Source: an uncultured Aquimarina sp.
GTDB lineage: Bacteria; Bacteroidota; Bacteroidia; Flavobacteriales; Flavobacteriaceae
Direction: 5' to 3'
Length of the DNA stretch: 64,000 nucleotides
Assembly: GCA_947496555.1 (NCBI GenBank)
Contig: CANMDH010000015.1
Location: forward strand, 49,124-113,123
Shown here: piece by piece, positions 27,237 to 36,530 of the stretch
Numbering within the stretch: position 1 is the first letter of the stretch
How the letters are laid out: each line of letters opens with the position of its first letter
Position numbers and translations under genes: made by a program
Notes under the pieces: model-generated
What the model was told of the DNA's origin: nothing
Seen by the model: the letters and a program-made list of their open reading frames with translations, nothing else
Databases searched by the model: none

Positions 27237-27737
27237 TCAATTGAAAATCATTTCACTTAATGCATAATAAATAGCCATTAATGCAGAGAAGATAGCACTA
27301 GCCAAAAATCGCCAATGTAAGTTTACTTTATTTTGAATTAAATAATTAGCCACAAACGATATAGGTATATTCACCAAAAATGATAACCATGCTATTTCTA
27401 GTAAATTTAAGTCGATTTGATTAAAATTACCTAAGAAAAGTTTGATAAATAATAAATGACGAGCTATCCAAAGTGGATTAAAATAGAGTATCGCTAATCC
27501 AGTCTTAACTAGCGTTTTTTTAATTCCTGTTATTTCTTTTGTTTTGACCTCTATCCAAGCAAAATAATTTGGAATTTCTAAGGCATACAATGTTGCTCCC
27601 AACACAATCATACCCAACAATCGATATATTGAAAATTCTCCTAGTAGTATGGCAGCGATCAAATCCCCGGAACTATAAATTAAAGCTCCTCTGAGGATGT
27701 TAGCTTTGGTGTATTGTAGTTTTATGGCTTTGCTCAA
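27237..27737 (-). CDS. four-helix integral membrane protein within the xanthine dehydrogenase cluster
   Basis: 166 residues with about four predicted membrane segments (about 15-34, 38-56, 75-110, 115-160). The end NIPISFVANYLIQNKVNLHWRFLASAIF loosely recalls the C terminus of the Mpv17/PMP22 family, but the match is weak and from memory. It starts 5 bases after the xdhB stop, so it is translated from the xdh message. No transport or redox motif is visible. Candidates are a purine or urate channel, or an unrelated passenger. Confidence 0.65.
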   Translation of the reverse strand: MSKAIKLQYTKANILRGALIYSSGDLIAAILLGEFSIYRLLGMIVLGATLYALEIPNYFAWIEVKTKEITGIKKTLVKTGLAILYFNPLWIARHLLFIKLFLGNFNQIDLNLLEIAWLSFLVNIPISFVANYLIQNKVNLHWRFLASAIFSALMAIYYALSEMIFN

Positions 27738-27742
27738 AATTA

Positions 27743-30037
27743 TTACTTTTCGTACAATCCCATTAATACCTTTTCTGGCGTAAATGGCGAATCAAACTTT
27801 AGTTTATAATTTTCATTGAAGGCTCTTACGGCTTGTTGAATGGCAAAATACGCACCAATCCCATACATCAAGGGAGGTTCACCAACGGCTTTGGACTTAT
27901 GGATGGCCATATCATTTCCTTCAGTTTCTACAGGTATGGTTTCGATTGTTTTTGGTGCAGAAAATATGTCTGGTATTTTGTAAGTTGACAAGGCATTCGA
28001 TAATAATCGTCCGTTGGTGTCGTATGCAATTTCTTCCATAGTCATCCAGCCAATCCCCTGTGCAAGTGCACCTTCTACTTGCCCTAGATCTACGCCAAAA
28101 TTCATACTTTTTCCGAAATCATGTACAATTTTGACCGAGTCAATTTCATAGGTACCTCTTACACAATCAAGGGTAATTGATGTAATTGCAGTTCCATAGA
28201 CGTGATATGCAAAAGGGTGTCCTTTTTCTTTGGTTTTATCAAAATGAATGACGGGTGTTGCATAATGTGCATTTTCAGTTAAGGCAATTCGTTCTGTCAT
28301 AGCTTGAGCAACAATTGCCTCCCACGTAATATCTGATTTTTTCCCGTCTACAAAAACATAATCTTGTTTAAAAGAAATTTTCGACTCGTCTTCAACAGTC
28401 ATTTTAGCAGCCACCTTAGTCAATCTTTCAAGTAATGCGGCACATGCTTTGAATACAGCTTTTCCGTTCAAATCTGCCGTTGAACTTGCCGCAGAAGGGG
28501 AGGTATTGGCAACACGAGTGGTATTGGTTGTTTCTAATTTTACTTTATTAGCAGAAATACCCAAAGCATTTTGCGCGACTTGTAACATTTTGGTATTCAC
28601 GCTTTGTCCCATTTCTACTGCTCCTGTACTCACACCAACACTACCGTCTTGATAGATATGAATCAATGCTCTTGCATGATTCATCATCGTATTCGTAAAT
28701 GAAATTCCGAAGGTAACGGGCATTAAAGAAATTCCTTTTTTGAAATGAGAATTATGAGCGTTGAAGTCTACAACTTCTTTCTCTAGTGTATCAAAATCAA
28801 ACTTTTCTTTTGCAGTAAACCACGTATTTTGAGCTTCAACTTTGGTTGCGATTTGCCCGTAAGAGAATTCATCATTTTCTGCCAATAAATTAGCTTCCTG
28901 AATTTTTCGTTTGTCTATACCAATTTCATCTGCTGCCTTGGCAATAGCAGATTCAATGACAAACATTCCCTGGGGACCACCAAAACCTCTGAATGCTGTA
29001 TTGGGAGGTAAATTTGTTTTACAACTATACACAGTTGTACTTACATTAGGAACAAAATAACTGTTGGTCGCATGAAATAATGTTCTCTCGGCAATTGCAG
29101 GCGATAAATCTGCTGCTGCACCAGAGTTTTGCAAAAATTCTGCTTCAAAGGCCATTATTTTTAGGTCTTTGCGTATTCCAATTTTAAAAAAAGAAGAATA
29201 CGGATGACGTTTTCCCGTCATACGCAGATCATCATGGCGATTAAGAATGTATTTTACAGGCCTGTTTAAGTGCTGTACCGCAACTGCTGCCATTACAGAC
29301 CAAGGTGTGGCTTGATCTTCTTTACCTCCAAATCCTCCACCAAGTCGGATGACATCTATTTCTATCTTGTGCATGGGTACCCCTAAAACTTTAGCAGCCG
29401 TTTTTTGTACTGCTGTGGGGCCTTGCGTAGATGATGTGATCTTGATACTTCCATTTTCTTGCGGAACAGCATAACACCCTTGGGTTTCAAGATAAAGGTG
29501 TTCCTGACCATTTGAAAATGTTTCACCTTCGATTACATAATCACAATCCGAAAAAGTAGCATCCGTATCTCCTAATGTAAAGGAACGGGGTGCATTAATA
29601 AAGCTCTGTTTTTCTTTGGCTTCTTTTGCTGTTGTAATTACAGGTAGTTCTTCAATTTCTATTTCAATGAGCAGGCGTGCTTTTTTTGCAATAGCTTCGG
29701 ATTCTGCCACAATAAATGCGATAGGTTGTCCCCAAAAATGAACTTCGTTTTCGGCCCATAAGGGTTCATCAGGAATGATTCCACCGATTTGATTTTCACC
29801 CAAAACATCTTTGTATGTAAATATTTTTACAACCCCTTCAACCTGTTCGGCCTTGGTATAATCTACATGTTTTATTTTTCCGTGTGCTTTTGGTGAATCG
29901 AATACCAACCCATACAAAGTATCTTGTCTGGTAATTAAGTCATCTACAAACAATGATTCTCCGCGAACATGTGTAAAACTGTCAATATTTTTCATTGTCT
30001 TGACCATGTAGTCAGTATTTTTCATCGTCTTCATCAT
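27743..30037 (-). CDS. xdhB: xanthine dehydrogenase, molybdopterin-binding subunit
   Basis: 764 residues, the length of a separate large subunit. Contains the Moco-contacting loops GGGFGGKEDQATPW (about 237-250) and AFRGFGGPQG (about 350) and the catalytic glutamate in KAVGEPPLMYG (about 716). It hydroxylates hypoxanthine/xanthine to urate with the Fe-S/FAD subunit encoded just upstream, whose stop overlaps its start by 4 bases. The first 20 residues contain an imperfect repeat (MMKTMKNTDY / MVKTMKNIDS), offering several alternative starts. Cytoplasmic. Confidence 0.93.
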   Translation of the reverse strand: MMKTMKNTDYMVKTMKNIDSFTHVRGESLFVDDLITRQDTLYGLVFDSPKAHGKIKHVDYTKAEQVEGVVKIFTYKDVLGENQIGGIIPDEPLWAENEVHFWGQPIAFIVAESEAIAKKARLLIEIEIEELPVITTAKEAKEKQSFINAPRSFTLGDTDATFSDCDYVIEGETFSNGQEHLYLETQGCYAVPQENGSIKITSSTQGPTAVQKTAAKVLGVPMHKIEIDVIRLGGGFGGKEDQATPWSVMAAVAVQHLNRPVKYILNRHDDLRMTGKRHPYSSFFKIGIRKDLKIMAFEAEFLQNSGAAADLSPAIAERTLFHATNSYFVPNVSTTVYSCKTNLPPNTAFRGFGGPQGMFVIESAIAKAADEIGIDKRKIQEANLLAENDEFSYGQIATKVEAQNTWFTAKEKFDFDTLEKEVVDFNAHNSHFKKGISLMPVTFGISFTNTMMNHARALIHIYQDGSVGVSTGAVEMGQSVNTKMLQVAQNALGISANKVKLETTNTTRVANTSPSAASSTADLNGKAVFKACAALLERLTKVAAKMTVEDESKISFKQDYVFVDGKKSDITWEAIVAQAMTERIALTENAHYATPVIHFDKTKEKGHPFAYHVYGTAITSITLDCVRGTYEIDSVKIVHDFGKSMNFGVDLGQVEGALAQGIGWMTMEEIAYDTNGRLLSNALSTYKIPDIFSAPKTIETIPVETEGNDMAIHKSKAVGEPPLMYGIGAYFAIQQAVRAFNENYKLKFDSPFTPEKVLMGLYEK

Positions 30038-31446
30038 GCTGTCAGTTTTTGAAGTTGAACTTTTGCTGGAAATAATTCAATGAAATGTGCAAAGAACAAT
30101 TGTGTAGCTAATAAACGCTTATACTCTGCTGATCCTCTTACATCGCTAATAGGTGCGATTTCGGATTGTAAAACGGCTTCTGCTTCTTTTACGATTTCCG
30201 AATCAATTGTTTTTCCGATGAAGAAATTAGAGGTTTTAAATAAATATTTTGGGATAGGAGCAACTCCTCCTATAGAAAAATGCGCGTTTTTTACCACATC
30301 GTTTTCCATGGTGATTTTTGTAGCGGTATTTACACTTGCGATATCCAAATGTGTTCGTTTACTCACCTTTTCAAAATTATAAAAGTCTCCATCTTTTAGA
30401 ATGTCAAAAGAAATACTCTTTAGAATTTCTCCCTTTTGTAAATCATACGTTTTATAGCTTTTGTAAAACTCGCGAAATGCTATTTGCCTTTCTGACCCAG
30501 TTTTGGTTTGAATCGTTAAGGTGGAGTTGAGTGCCAAAAAGAAAATGGTCATATCTCCAATCGGAGAAGCATTGACAAAGTTACCTCCCAACGTCCCCAT
30601 ATTGCGTATGGGTTCTGAAGAAACGAGTTTAAGAAATGACTTTAGCTTTGGGAATTGTAGCTGTAATTTCTCATTTTCTAATAATTGGGTAACCGTTGTA
30701 TTGGCACCTATGGTACAAATTAAATCTGTAAACTGAATCCCTGTCAAAGTGTTATGACTCGCAATTAAATGAACTTGCTCCTCTGCAAGTTGATCTGCAT
30801 TATGAACGTATAGATCTGTTCCACTAGCAACTATTTTTCCTTCACTCGAAATAACTTTTGGTTTTAGATCTTTTAATTTTTGCGGAATGGATTCAAAATA
30901 ATTTGGAATGAAACCCTTTTTGATCAACCATGCAACGGAATCATTAGTATCTTTTTTTTGCAATTTCTCTTCAATAGCTAAACCCGCTTTTTCAATTGAT
31001 TTATATCCGGTACATCTGCAAATATTTCCACTGATGGCGTCATTGCAAGAATCCGAGGTAACTTCGCTCTTTTCTATAGCATACCCGGTCATAGAAACCA
31101 CAAAACCTGGAGTACAAAATCCACATTGCGTAGCGTAGTGATCAGTCATGGCTTGTTGTACTGTGTTTAATGCTGCGTGTAAATTAACCCCTTCGATCGT
31201 TACTATATGTTTTCCGTTGGCATTTCCAAGAGGTGAAATACAGGATGTAATACTTTGATAAGAGACTTTGTTGTTATTTAGTTTTCCGACTAAAACTGTA
31301 CAAGCACCGCAATCTCCTTCCCGACAACCAATTTTTGTTCCTTTTAATTGCTTGTGTTCTCTAATAAAATCTAGGAGAGTTATTCCTGCGTTTGCAGACG
31401 TCTGAATAATCTCATTGTTTAAAATAAATTGAATCATACGTAGCAA
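30034..31446 (-). CDS. xdhA: xanthine dehydrogenase, [2Fe-2S]/FAD small subunit
   Basis: 470 residues, a fusion of the iron-sulfur and FAD domains. First [2Fe-2S] cluster (ferredoxin-like) C41, C46, C49 and C69; second (helical) C108, C111, C143 and C145; FAD domain from about 190 with IGANTTVTQLL and NMGTLGGNFVNASPIGD, then a C-terminal CO-dehydrogenase flavoprotein-like domain. It passes electrons from Moco to NAD+. Translation may start at the ATG at 31446 or the third downstream codon (31437). First gene of the molybdenum/purine cluster. Confidence 0.94.
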   Translation of the reverse strand: MLRMIQFILNNEIIQTSANAGITLLDFIREHKQLKGTKIGCREGDCGACTVLVGKLNNNKVSYQSITSCISPLGNANGKHIVTIEGVNLHAALNTVQQAMTDHYATQCGFCTPGFVVSMTGYAIEKSEVTSDSCNDAISGNICRCTGYKSIEKAGLAIEEKLQKKDTNDSVAWLIKKGFIPNYFESIPQKLKDLKPKVISSEGKIVASGTDLYVHNADQLAEEQVHLIASHNTLTGIQFTDLICTIGANTTVTQLLENEKLQLQFPKLKSFLKLVSSEPIRNMGTLGGNFVNASPIGDMTIFFLALNSTLTIQTKTGSERQIAFREFYKSYKTYDLQKGEILKSISFDILKDGDFYNFEKVSKRTHLDIASVNTATKITMENDVVKNAHFSIGGVAPIPKYLFKTSNFFIGKTIDSEIVKEAEAVLQSEIAPISDVRGSAEYKRLLATQLFFAHFIELFPAKVQLQKLTA

Positions 31447-31461
31447 GCAAGGTACTAAAAA

Positions 31462-31490
31462 CTTAGAATTGAAGGAGTGAAGTTTCTAAG
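31462..31490 (-). terminator. possible weak terminator between the cyclase gene and xdhA
   Basis: Minus-strand 7-bp arms CTTAGAA and TTCTAAG around 15 bases, followed directly by TTTTT. It is 19 bases after the cyclase stop and before the xdhA start, so it would separate the two transcripts. The stem is AT-rich and the loop long, so support is modest. Confidence 0.4.
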
Positions 31491-31508
31491 AATTAATAGA
31501 GTTTTTAG

Positions 31509-32270
31509 CTAATCAAACATAGCCACCACCCTTGCTGGGGCTGCCGAAGCACCCACAATTTTTAATGGAAATACGGCAACTTTAAAACCGCTATAGGGGA
31601 GTGCATCGAGGTTTACCAACTGCTCCATATGGCAATATTCTTTGTTTTTGCCTACCAGATGCGCTTCCCAAAACAACTCAGCATTTCCTGTTTCTTTAGC
31701 TTTTTTCATCATATAGGGCAGTGGTAGGTCCCATCCCCAAGCATCAATACCCATTACTTTGATTCCTTGATCAATAAGCCATTCGGTAGCTGCAGCACTC
31801 ATCCCGGTTCCGACTTTATGAAAGTCTTTTGTGCCATTAAATCTATCTCTTCCTGTTTTGACAAGTATAATCATTCCCGGTTCGATGCTTAAATTGTTTC
31901 TGGTCAAAAAATCTTGAATATCAGCCACAGTAATAGGATCAAAATCTTCTTTGTGCATCATATCGATCACCAAGCCATTACCATAGCACCAGTCCAGAGG
32001 TACTTCATCTATAGTTTTTGATTTCTCTCCGTTGGTTGTGGGAGAATAATGCCAGGGAGCATCGATATGCGTAGTGGCATGCACTCCCATTTTTTGGATC
32101 GTATCATCTGCCCAGCCTTCAAAACCCTTTGGGAAAAGCTTAAACGGCAACCCCAAAATTCTAATTAACCATTTGGCTTTTTTATGTGGTTTGTGCTTTA
32201 TTTTTACCCGCATAAACCAAGGGTCAGACTTGTTGTATTGAATGGGTTTGGATAGGTCTACAATTTTCAT
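31509..32270 (-). CDS. cyclase family (kynurenine formamidase-like) metal-dependent hydrolase
   Basis: 253 residues of the Cyclase/KynB fold. Metal motif HATTHIDAPWHY (about 64-75), the variant of HxGTHxDxPxH; further GMIILVKTGRDRF and KVMGIDAWGWDLP. Members hydrolyse formamides, lactones or isatin-like amides. It precedes the xanthine dehydrogenase genes in the same direction but is separated by a possible terminator, so a role in purine breakdown is only a guess. Cytoplasmic. Confidence 0.83.
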   Translation of the reverse strand: MKIVDLSKPIQYNKSDPWFMRVKIKHKPHKKAKWLIRILGLPFKLFPKGFEGWADDTIQKMGVHATTHIDAPWHYSPTTNGEKSKTIDEVPLDWCYGNGLVIDMMHKEDFDPITVADIQDFLTRNNLSIEPGMIILVKTGRDRFNGTKDFHKVGTGMSAAATEWLIDQGIKVMGIDAWGWDLPLPYMMKKAKETGNAELFWEAHLVGKNKEYCHMEQLVNLDALPYSGFKVAVFPLKIVGASAAPARVVAMFD

Positions 32271-32443
32271 GTTGGTGTTGGTTATTGTTATCGGTTATAT
32301 AAGTACCAAGGTAAGAATATTTGAATAATGTCTTTAGAATTATGACAGCTAGGATTTGTAATCCGAGAAAAACGGTTTTGGTACGGCTTACTGGAAAAAC
32401 ATTGCCAGGTTATTGGATTATATTCTAGTGGGAGAGGAGGCAA

Positions 32444-33388
32444 TTATCTTAAATATATCGAAAGTTTCTCAACAACATCACTAATCAAGGTTTTTCCTTT
32501 ATCCAAGACCCCAGACATTTGAAAAAATCCGTGAATCATACCAGTATATCGTTTTGTATAGACTTCTACACCGGAATTTTTTAGCTTTTGGGCAAACATT
32601 TCAGCTTCATCTCGTAGGGGATCGAATTCTGGAGTAACCATAAAGGTGGGAGGAAAGTTTTTGATTTCCTCTTTTTGTGCAAAGAATGGAGAAACATCAG
32701 GCATTGTTCTGTCTATACCTTTTGGCAAATATTGGTTAAAATACCAATGAACTTTTTCTTTTGTAAAACCATATCCATTTGCAAATTCTTCAACAGAAGG
32801 TTGGCTAGAGGTTGCATCCAACATTGGATACATGAGAATTAAACATTTAAACCGATGTATTTTATTGTTTTGATTTTTTAATGCGACTACGGTTGCAAGA
32901 TTTCCTCCCGAACTATCTCCCCCGATGGCAATTCTATTGGGGTCACCGTTAAACAAATTCAGATTATTGACAATCCATTGCGTTGCTGCAACCGATTCAT
33001 TTGCCGCTTTTGGGAACTTATGTTCTGGCGATAGGCTGTACTGAACAGAACAAACAATATATTTTGATTCATTCGTAATTTTTCTAATGGGTGACTCATA
33101 ACTTTCACTATCGATAACAAATCCACCTCCATGAAAAAATATAAATACCGGTGTTTTTTTATTTTCTGAATTATTCTTTGGCGTATATACTTTTATAGGA
33201 ATTTCCCCTGCTGTAGTCGAAGCAATATATTCTTTGATGCTACTAACGGCTTCAATTGATTCCTGGAGTTTCTGAACTTCTTTATCGCTTTCTCGAACCA
33301 TCTTGGCGGTAAGTTTTGATATATCAACTTTAGGAGCTTTCGACCATTGTTCTAAAAGTGTTCTAACGTTGGCGTCAATTTTTGTCAT
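32444..33388 (-). CDS. alpha/beta hydrolase, hormone-sensitive-lipase (acetyl esterase) family
   Basis: 314 residues. Oxyanion motif FFHGGGFV near 86-93, nucleophile elbow GDSSGGNLA near 155-160, catalytic Asp in EFDPLRDEAE near 255 and His in GMIHGFFQ near 285, all as in the HSL/class IV esterases. Hydrolyses short acyl esters; natural substrate unknown. No signal peptide. Monocistronic, 173 bp from the cyclase gene. Confidence 0.9.
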   Translation of the reverse strand: MTKIDANVRTLLEQWSKAPKVDISKLTAKMVRESDKEVQKLQESIEAVSSIKEYIASTTAGEIPIKVYTPKNNSENKKTPVFIFFHGGGFVIDSESYESPIRKITNESKYIVCSVQYSLSPEHKFPKAANESVAATQWIVNNLNLFNGDPNRIAIGGDSSGGNLATVVALKNQNNKIHRFKCLILMYPMLDATSSQPSVEEFANGYGFTKEKVHWYFNQYLPKGIDRTMPDVSPFFAQKEEIKNFPPTFMVTPEFDPLRDEAEMFAQKLKNSGVEVYTKRYTGMIHGFFQMSGVLDKGKTLISDVVEKLSIYLR

Positions 33389-33465
33389 TATATTTTTGAT
33401 AGGATTTTTAATTATTCTCGACGTTTCATCTATAATGTGTTATAGATATTGCTGTAGGTCGTTTT

Positions 33466-34068
33466 TTATATTTCTTTCTCAAGTATGGGTATTATTTTCT
33501 CTTTTATCACTTTTGTTGCTTGTTCACCTGTTGCTCCTCCTGAAAAAGAATTTATAATTACGCCATCTTTATTTACTATATAAGTTGTAGGGTATCCAAA
33601 TTCAATTTTGAATATTTTTTCTATGATTCCATCTTCATTCGCAATATGAGAAAAAGCCCAAGGATGTTTCTTTAAGAATTTTTCTATTTCTATTTTTTTA
33701 TTCTTTCCTACTGAGATAAAGTTGAGTTTTTCTGTTCCATATTTTGCTACAATTTCATTAAAGCCAGGTATCTCTGCTACACAAGGCGGGCAGGTAGTAA
33801 ACCAAAAATTTATAATACTAACTTTTCCTTCTAACATATGGTTGTCTATTGTTTTTCCGTCTATTGTTTTTGTTTTAAAATTTGGGAGTCTACTACCAAC
33901 CAAACAATCTTTAGTGGCAAAAAAATCATTAGGGTTATCTTTTTTAATCTTGTTGCAATTTTGAATTCCAGTTTCATAAGAACCAACCAATTCTTGCCCT
34001 TCATTTTCTTTTTTTTTGCAACCGACAAGTGCAAAAAATGTTATTATTGTTAAAACTAAATATTTCAT
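33466..34068 (-). CDS. TlpA/thioredoxin-like lipoprotein
   Basis: 200 residues. Lipobox ALVGC (Cys17), short linker, then an AhpC-TSA/thioredoxin fold with the redox motif WFTTCPPCVAEIP near 92-104 and the cis-Pro region FGYPTTYIV near 157. It is a periplasmic disulfide reductase of the TlpA/ResA type, used for cytochrome c maturation or thiol maintenance. WFTTCPPC replaces the common WATWCxPC. An extra N-terminal segment holds two cysteines (QNCNK, KDCLV). Confidence 0.88.
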   Translation of the reverse strand: MKYLVLTIITFFALVGCKKKENEGQELVGSYETGIQNCNKIKKDNPNDFFATKDCLVGSRLPNFKTKTIDGKTIDNHMLEGKVSIINFWFTTCPPCVAEIPGFNEIVAKYGTEKLNFISVGKNKKIEIEKFLKKHPWAFSHIANEDGIIEKIFKIEFGYPTTYIVNKDGVIINSFSGGATGEQATKVIKEKIIPILEKEI

Positions 34069-34228
34069 TCGATTACTTTTTTGATGACCTAAAACAATAA
34101 GGCATAACCAATTAGGTATATTTTTCTAGTACAAATGACGATAAGAATTTACTTTATGAAGTTGAGGTGATGTGAAAATAGTATTTTATTTTAAGATCAC
34201 CATGTGATGCCCTTTATTTTTGTGAACG

Positions 34229-35203
34229 TTACGTATCCATTTTTATGACAATTTTGCCTTTGTGCTTTCCATTGCCGAAATACTGAAGTAAACGTGCAAT
34301 CTCTTCTATGGGATATGGGCCATCCATTATACACTTAATTTTGTCTTGCTCTAAAAGTTCACAAATATCGTCCAGGCCTTCATTTGGTTTTAAGCTAAGT
34401 ATTCGCAATTTTTTTGTTGAGAAGAGCGATATGAGTTTACTCCAAAATAGTACTTTAATTAAGTTAAATATGTTTCCGCCTATGGTAACATACATACCAT
34501 TTGGTTTCAGAGCTCTTAAGTAAGAAAGTGTAGACTTATTCGTTTTACAATCCAAAATTAAATCATATTGTTCTCCTGTTTTTGTAAAATTTGTCTTTCG
34601 GTAGTCAATAACATGATCAAAACCGAGGGAATTCATCATATCGAGTTTATCTTGAGAATCAACCCCTGTAACGTCACAGTTATAGAGTTTTGCTATCTGA
34701 AGTCCTACGGTTCCAACACCACCGCCACCGCCATTAATTAGGATTTTTTGTCCTTGTTTGATTTCGCCAATGTCTCTAAGGGCCTGCAAAGCAAGCGCGG
34801 CTGCATGAGGTATTGCGGTTGCTTCCTCAAAACTTAACCCATCTGGTTTTTTAATTACCGCATTTTCATGAATGCTTATATATTTGGCAAAAGTCCCAAA
34901 ACCATAGTTGGAGATATCTCCAAATACGGCATCTCCCACTTTCAATTTCTGAACATTGGCCCCAATGTCTTCTACCAAACCTGCCAGTTCCATTCCTGAG
35001 ATGTTATATTTGGGTTTGCGTAGCCCATACATGAGTCTATACAAATACGGTTTGCCTCTCACAAGACTCCAGTCATAATCATTTATTGCAGTAGCCTTAA
35101 TTTTTATGAGAACCTCATTTTCTTTGGGAGTAGGTTTTGCTATTTCCTTTACTGTTAGAACCTTCTCTGGGGATCCATATTTTTCAAAGACAATGGCTTT
35201 CAT
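34229..35203 (-). CDS. NAD(P)-dependent oxidoreductase, zinc-free MDR (quinone reductase) family
   Basis: 324 residues of the medium-chain dehydrogenase/reductase superfamily. N-terminal GroES-like domain (PKENEVLIKIKATAINDYDWSLVRG), then a Rossmann domain with ILINGGGGGVGTVGLQIAKL near 150-170. Zinc-binding cysteines of classical alcohol dehydrogenases are absent, so it resembles quinone/enone reductases (NADPH) such as QOR. Cytoplasmic; substrate unknown. Single gene, 81 bp from the APC permease stop. Confidence 0.86.
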   Translation of the reverse strand: MKAIVFEKYGSPEKVLTVKEIAKPTPKENEVLIKIKATAINDYDWSLVRGKPYLYRLMYGLRKPKYNISGMELAGLVEDIGANVQKLKVGDAVFGDISNYGFGTFAKYISIHENAVIKKPDGLSFEEATAIPHAAALALQALRDIGEIKQGQKILINGGGGGVGTVGLQIAKLYNCDVTGVDSQDKLDMMNSLGFDHVIDYRKTNFTKTGEQYDLILDCKTNKSTLSYLRALKPNGMYVTIGGNIFNLIKVLFWSKLISLFSTKKLRILSLKPNEGLDDICELLEQDKIKCIMDGPYPIEEIARLLQYFGNGKHKGKIVIKMDT

Positions 35204-35283
35204 TTTTGGTTGGCTTTATTTGTGTTTATTCGACGATTATAAGTCGAACTTGTTACTTTATATGGCAAGAAGTACAATAATCT

Positions 35284-36498
35284 CTATTGGGATATTTTAA
35301 AAATGAGAATAGTGACGCAAGCTAAAAGTGCGATATAAGGTAACCAAATAGGGTAGGTTTTAATGTCTTTTGGAGCTTTTTCCTCTTGTTTTTTTATGGT
35401 GATCAGTGCGATATTAAGTACTGTAAAAACAACAAGAATGATAAAACTGGTTGCTTCTGCAAGCCCTACCAAAGGAAAGAAAAGGGCTAATATGAGTACA
35501 ATAACGGTTGCAAATGCAGTAGATGCAATAGGTGTTTGGGTTTTTTTATTAACTACAGAGAAAAGTTGAGGTGCCTTTTTTTCTTTACCCAGGCCATACA
35601 AAACCCTTGATGACATTACTATTTGTACTAATGCCCCGTTAAGGCCTGTTAGCATGCTTATAATGATAAAAAATAAGCTTACCAGATATCCATCCCCTTC
35701 AATTATTTTGGCGAGTGGGGCGTTTGCATCAGCAAGCTCATTAGGAGAAACTGTTAGCACCATTGTAGTAGCTACAAAAACATAAAGGATGGTGGTGCCA
35801 ATCACTGCCCATATCATCGCTTTTGGTAGTGTTTTCTTCGGGTCTTTAACTTCTTCGGCCATGTTTACCATGTCTTCAAAACCAATGAATGCATAGAAAC
35901 TTAGAAATGCTCCCGACAATATTCCAATACCTGGAAATCCCTGGGTAAAATGGGTGTCCAGGTTGGAGAGTATGTCTGGAATTTGACTCATGTTTTCTCC
36001 TTTTGAAAATAGAATATAAAATAACGCTCCCACTTCGATAATAGTAATTACCAAAACGACTTTCACTGATTCACCAACTCCCCAGGCACATACCAACCCC
36101 ATGAATAGGACCAAAACGATGATTCCAATAGATTCGGGAACACTTACCAGATCTTGCAAAAAACCAATAGTGGCTACAGAGAGCGTAGCAGCAGAGACTA
36201 CACCAGTAAGAATCACGAACCATCCTACTAATCCCGAAAACCATCGGTTATGAAATGCTTCCTGAGCATATTTTGCCTCCCCGGCACTCACGGGATAGCG
36301 TGATGACAACTCTGAAAAGGTAAATACATTTAAAAAAGCCAAAATACCTGCAATTAAAAAGGATATCGGAGCAGCGATTCCTGACATCCCTGCTACTTTT
36401 CCAGACAACGCATAAAAACCACCCCCCACCATGGTACCTAATCCATATAGGAATAGTACTGGTAATGAAATTGATCTTTTTAATGTGGCTTTGTTCAT
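35284..36498 (-). CDS. APC-superfamily amino acid/polyamine permease
   Basis: 404 residues with about 11-12 membrane segments. TM1 has the LeuT-fold substrate loop YGLGTMVGGGFYALSGKVAGMSG, and TM6 region has YAFIGFEDMVNMAEEVKDPKKTLPKAM, as in APC transporters. It imports or exchanges an amino acid or amine at the inner membrane; specificity not visible. The DUF2834 gene lies 32 bases upstream on the same strand, so the two are probably co-transcribed. Confidence 0.9.
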   Translation of the reverse strand: MNKATLKRSISLPVLFLYGLGTMVGGGFYALSGKVAGMSGIAAPISFLIAGILAFLNVFTFSELSSRYPVSAGEAKYAQEAFHNRWFSGLVGWFVILTGVVSAATLSVATIGFLQDLVSVPESIGIIVLVLFMGLVCAWGVGESVKVVLVITIIEVGALFYILFSKGENMSQIPDILSNLDTHFTQGFPGIGILSGAFLSFYAFIGFEDMVNMAEEVKDPKKTLPKAMIWAVIGTTILYVFVATTMVLTVSPNELADANAPLAKIIEGDGYLVSLFFIIISMLTGLNGALVQIVMSSRVLYGLGKEKKAPQLFSVVNKKTQTPIASTAFATVIVLILALFFPLVGLAEATSFIILVVFTVLNIALITIKKQEEKAPKDIKTYPIWLPYIALLACVTILIFKISQ

Positions 36499-36530
36499 TT
36501 TTTCATGTGATAACTCGCTAATTTTAGTAA

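Noticed and set aside
33722-33964. Plus-strand frames within the TlpA-like gene
   Set aside because: Shadow frames; the minus-strand protein has a clear lipobox and CxxC motif.
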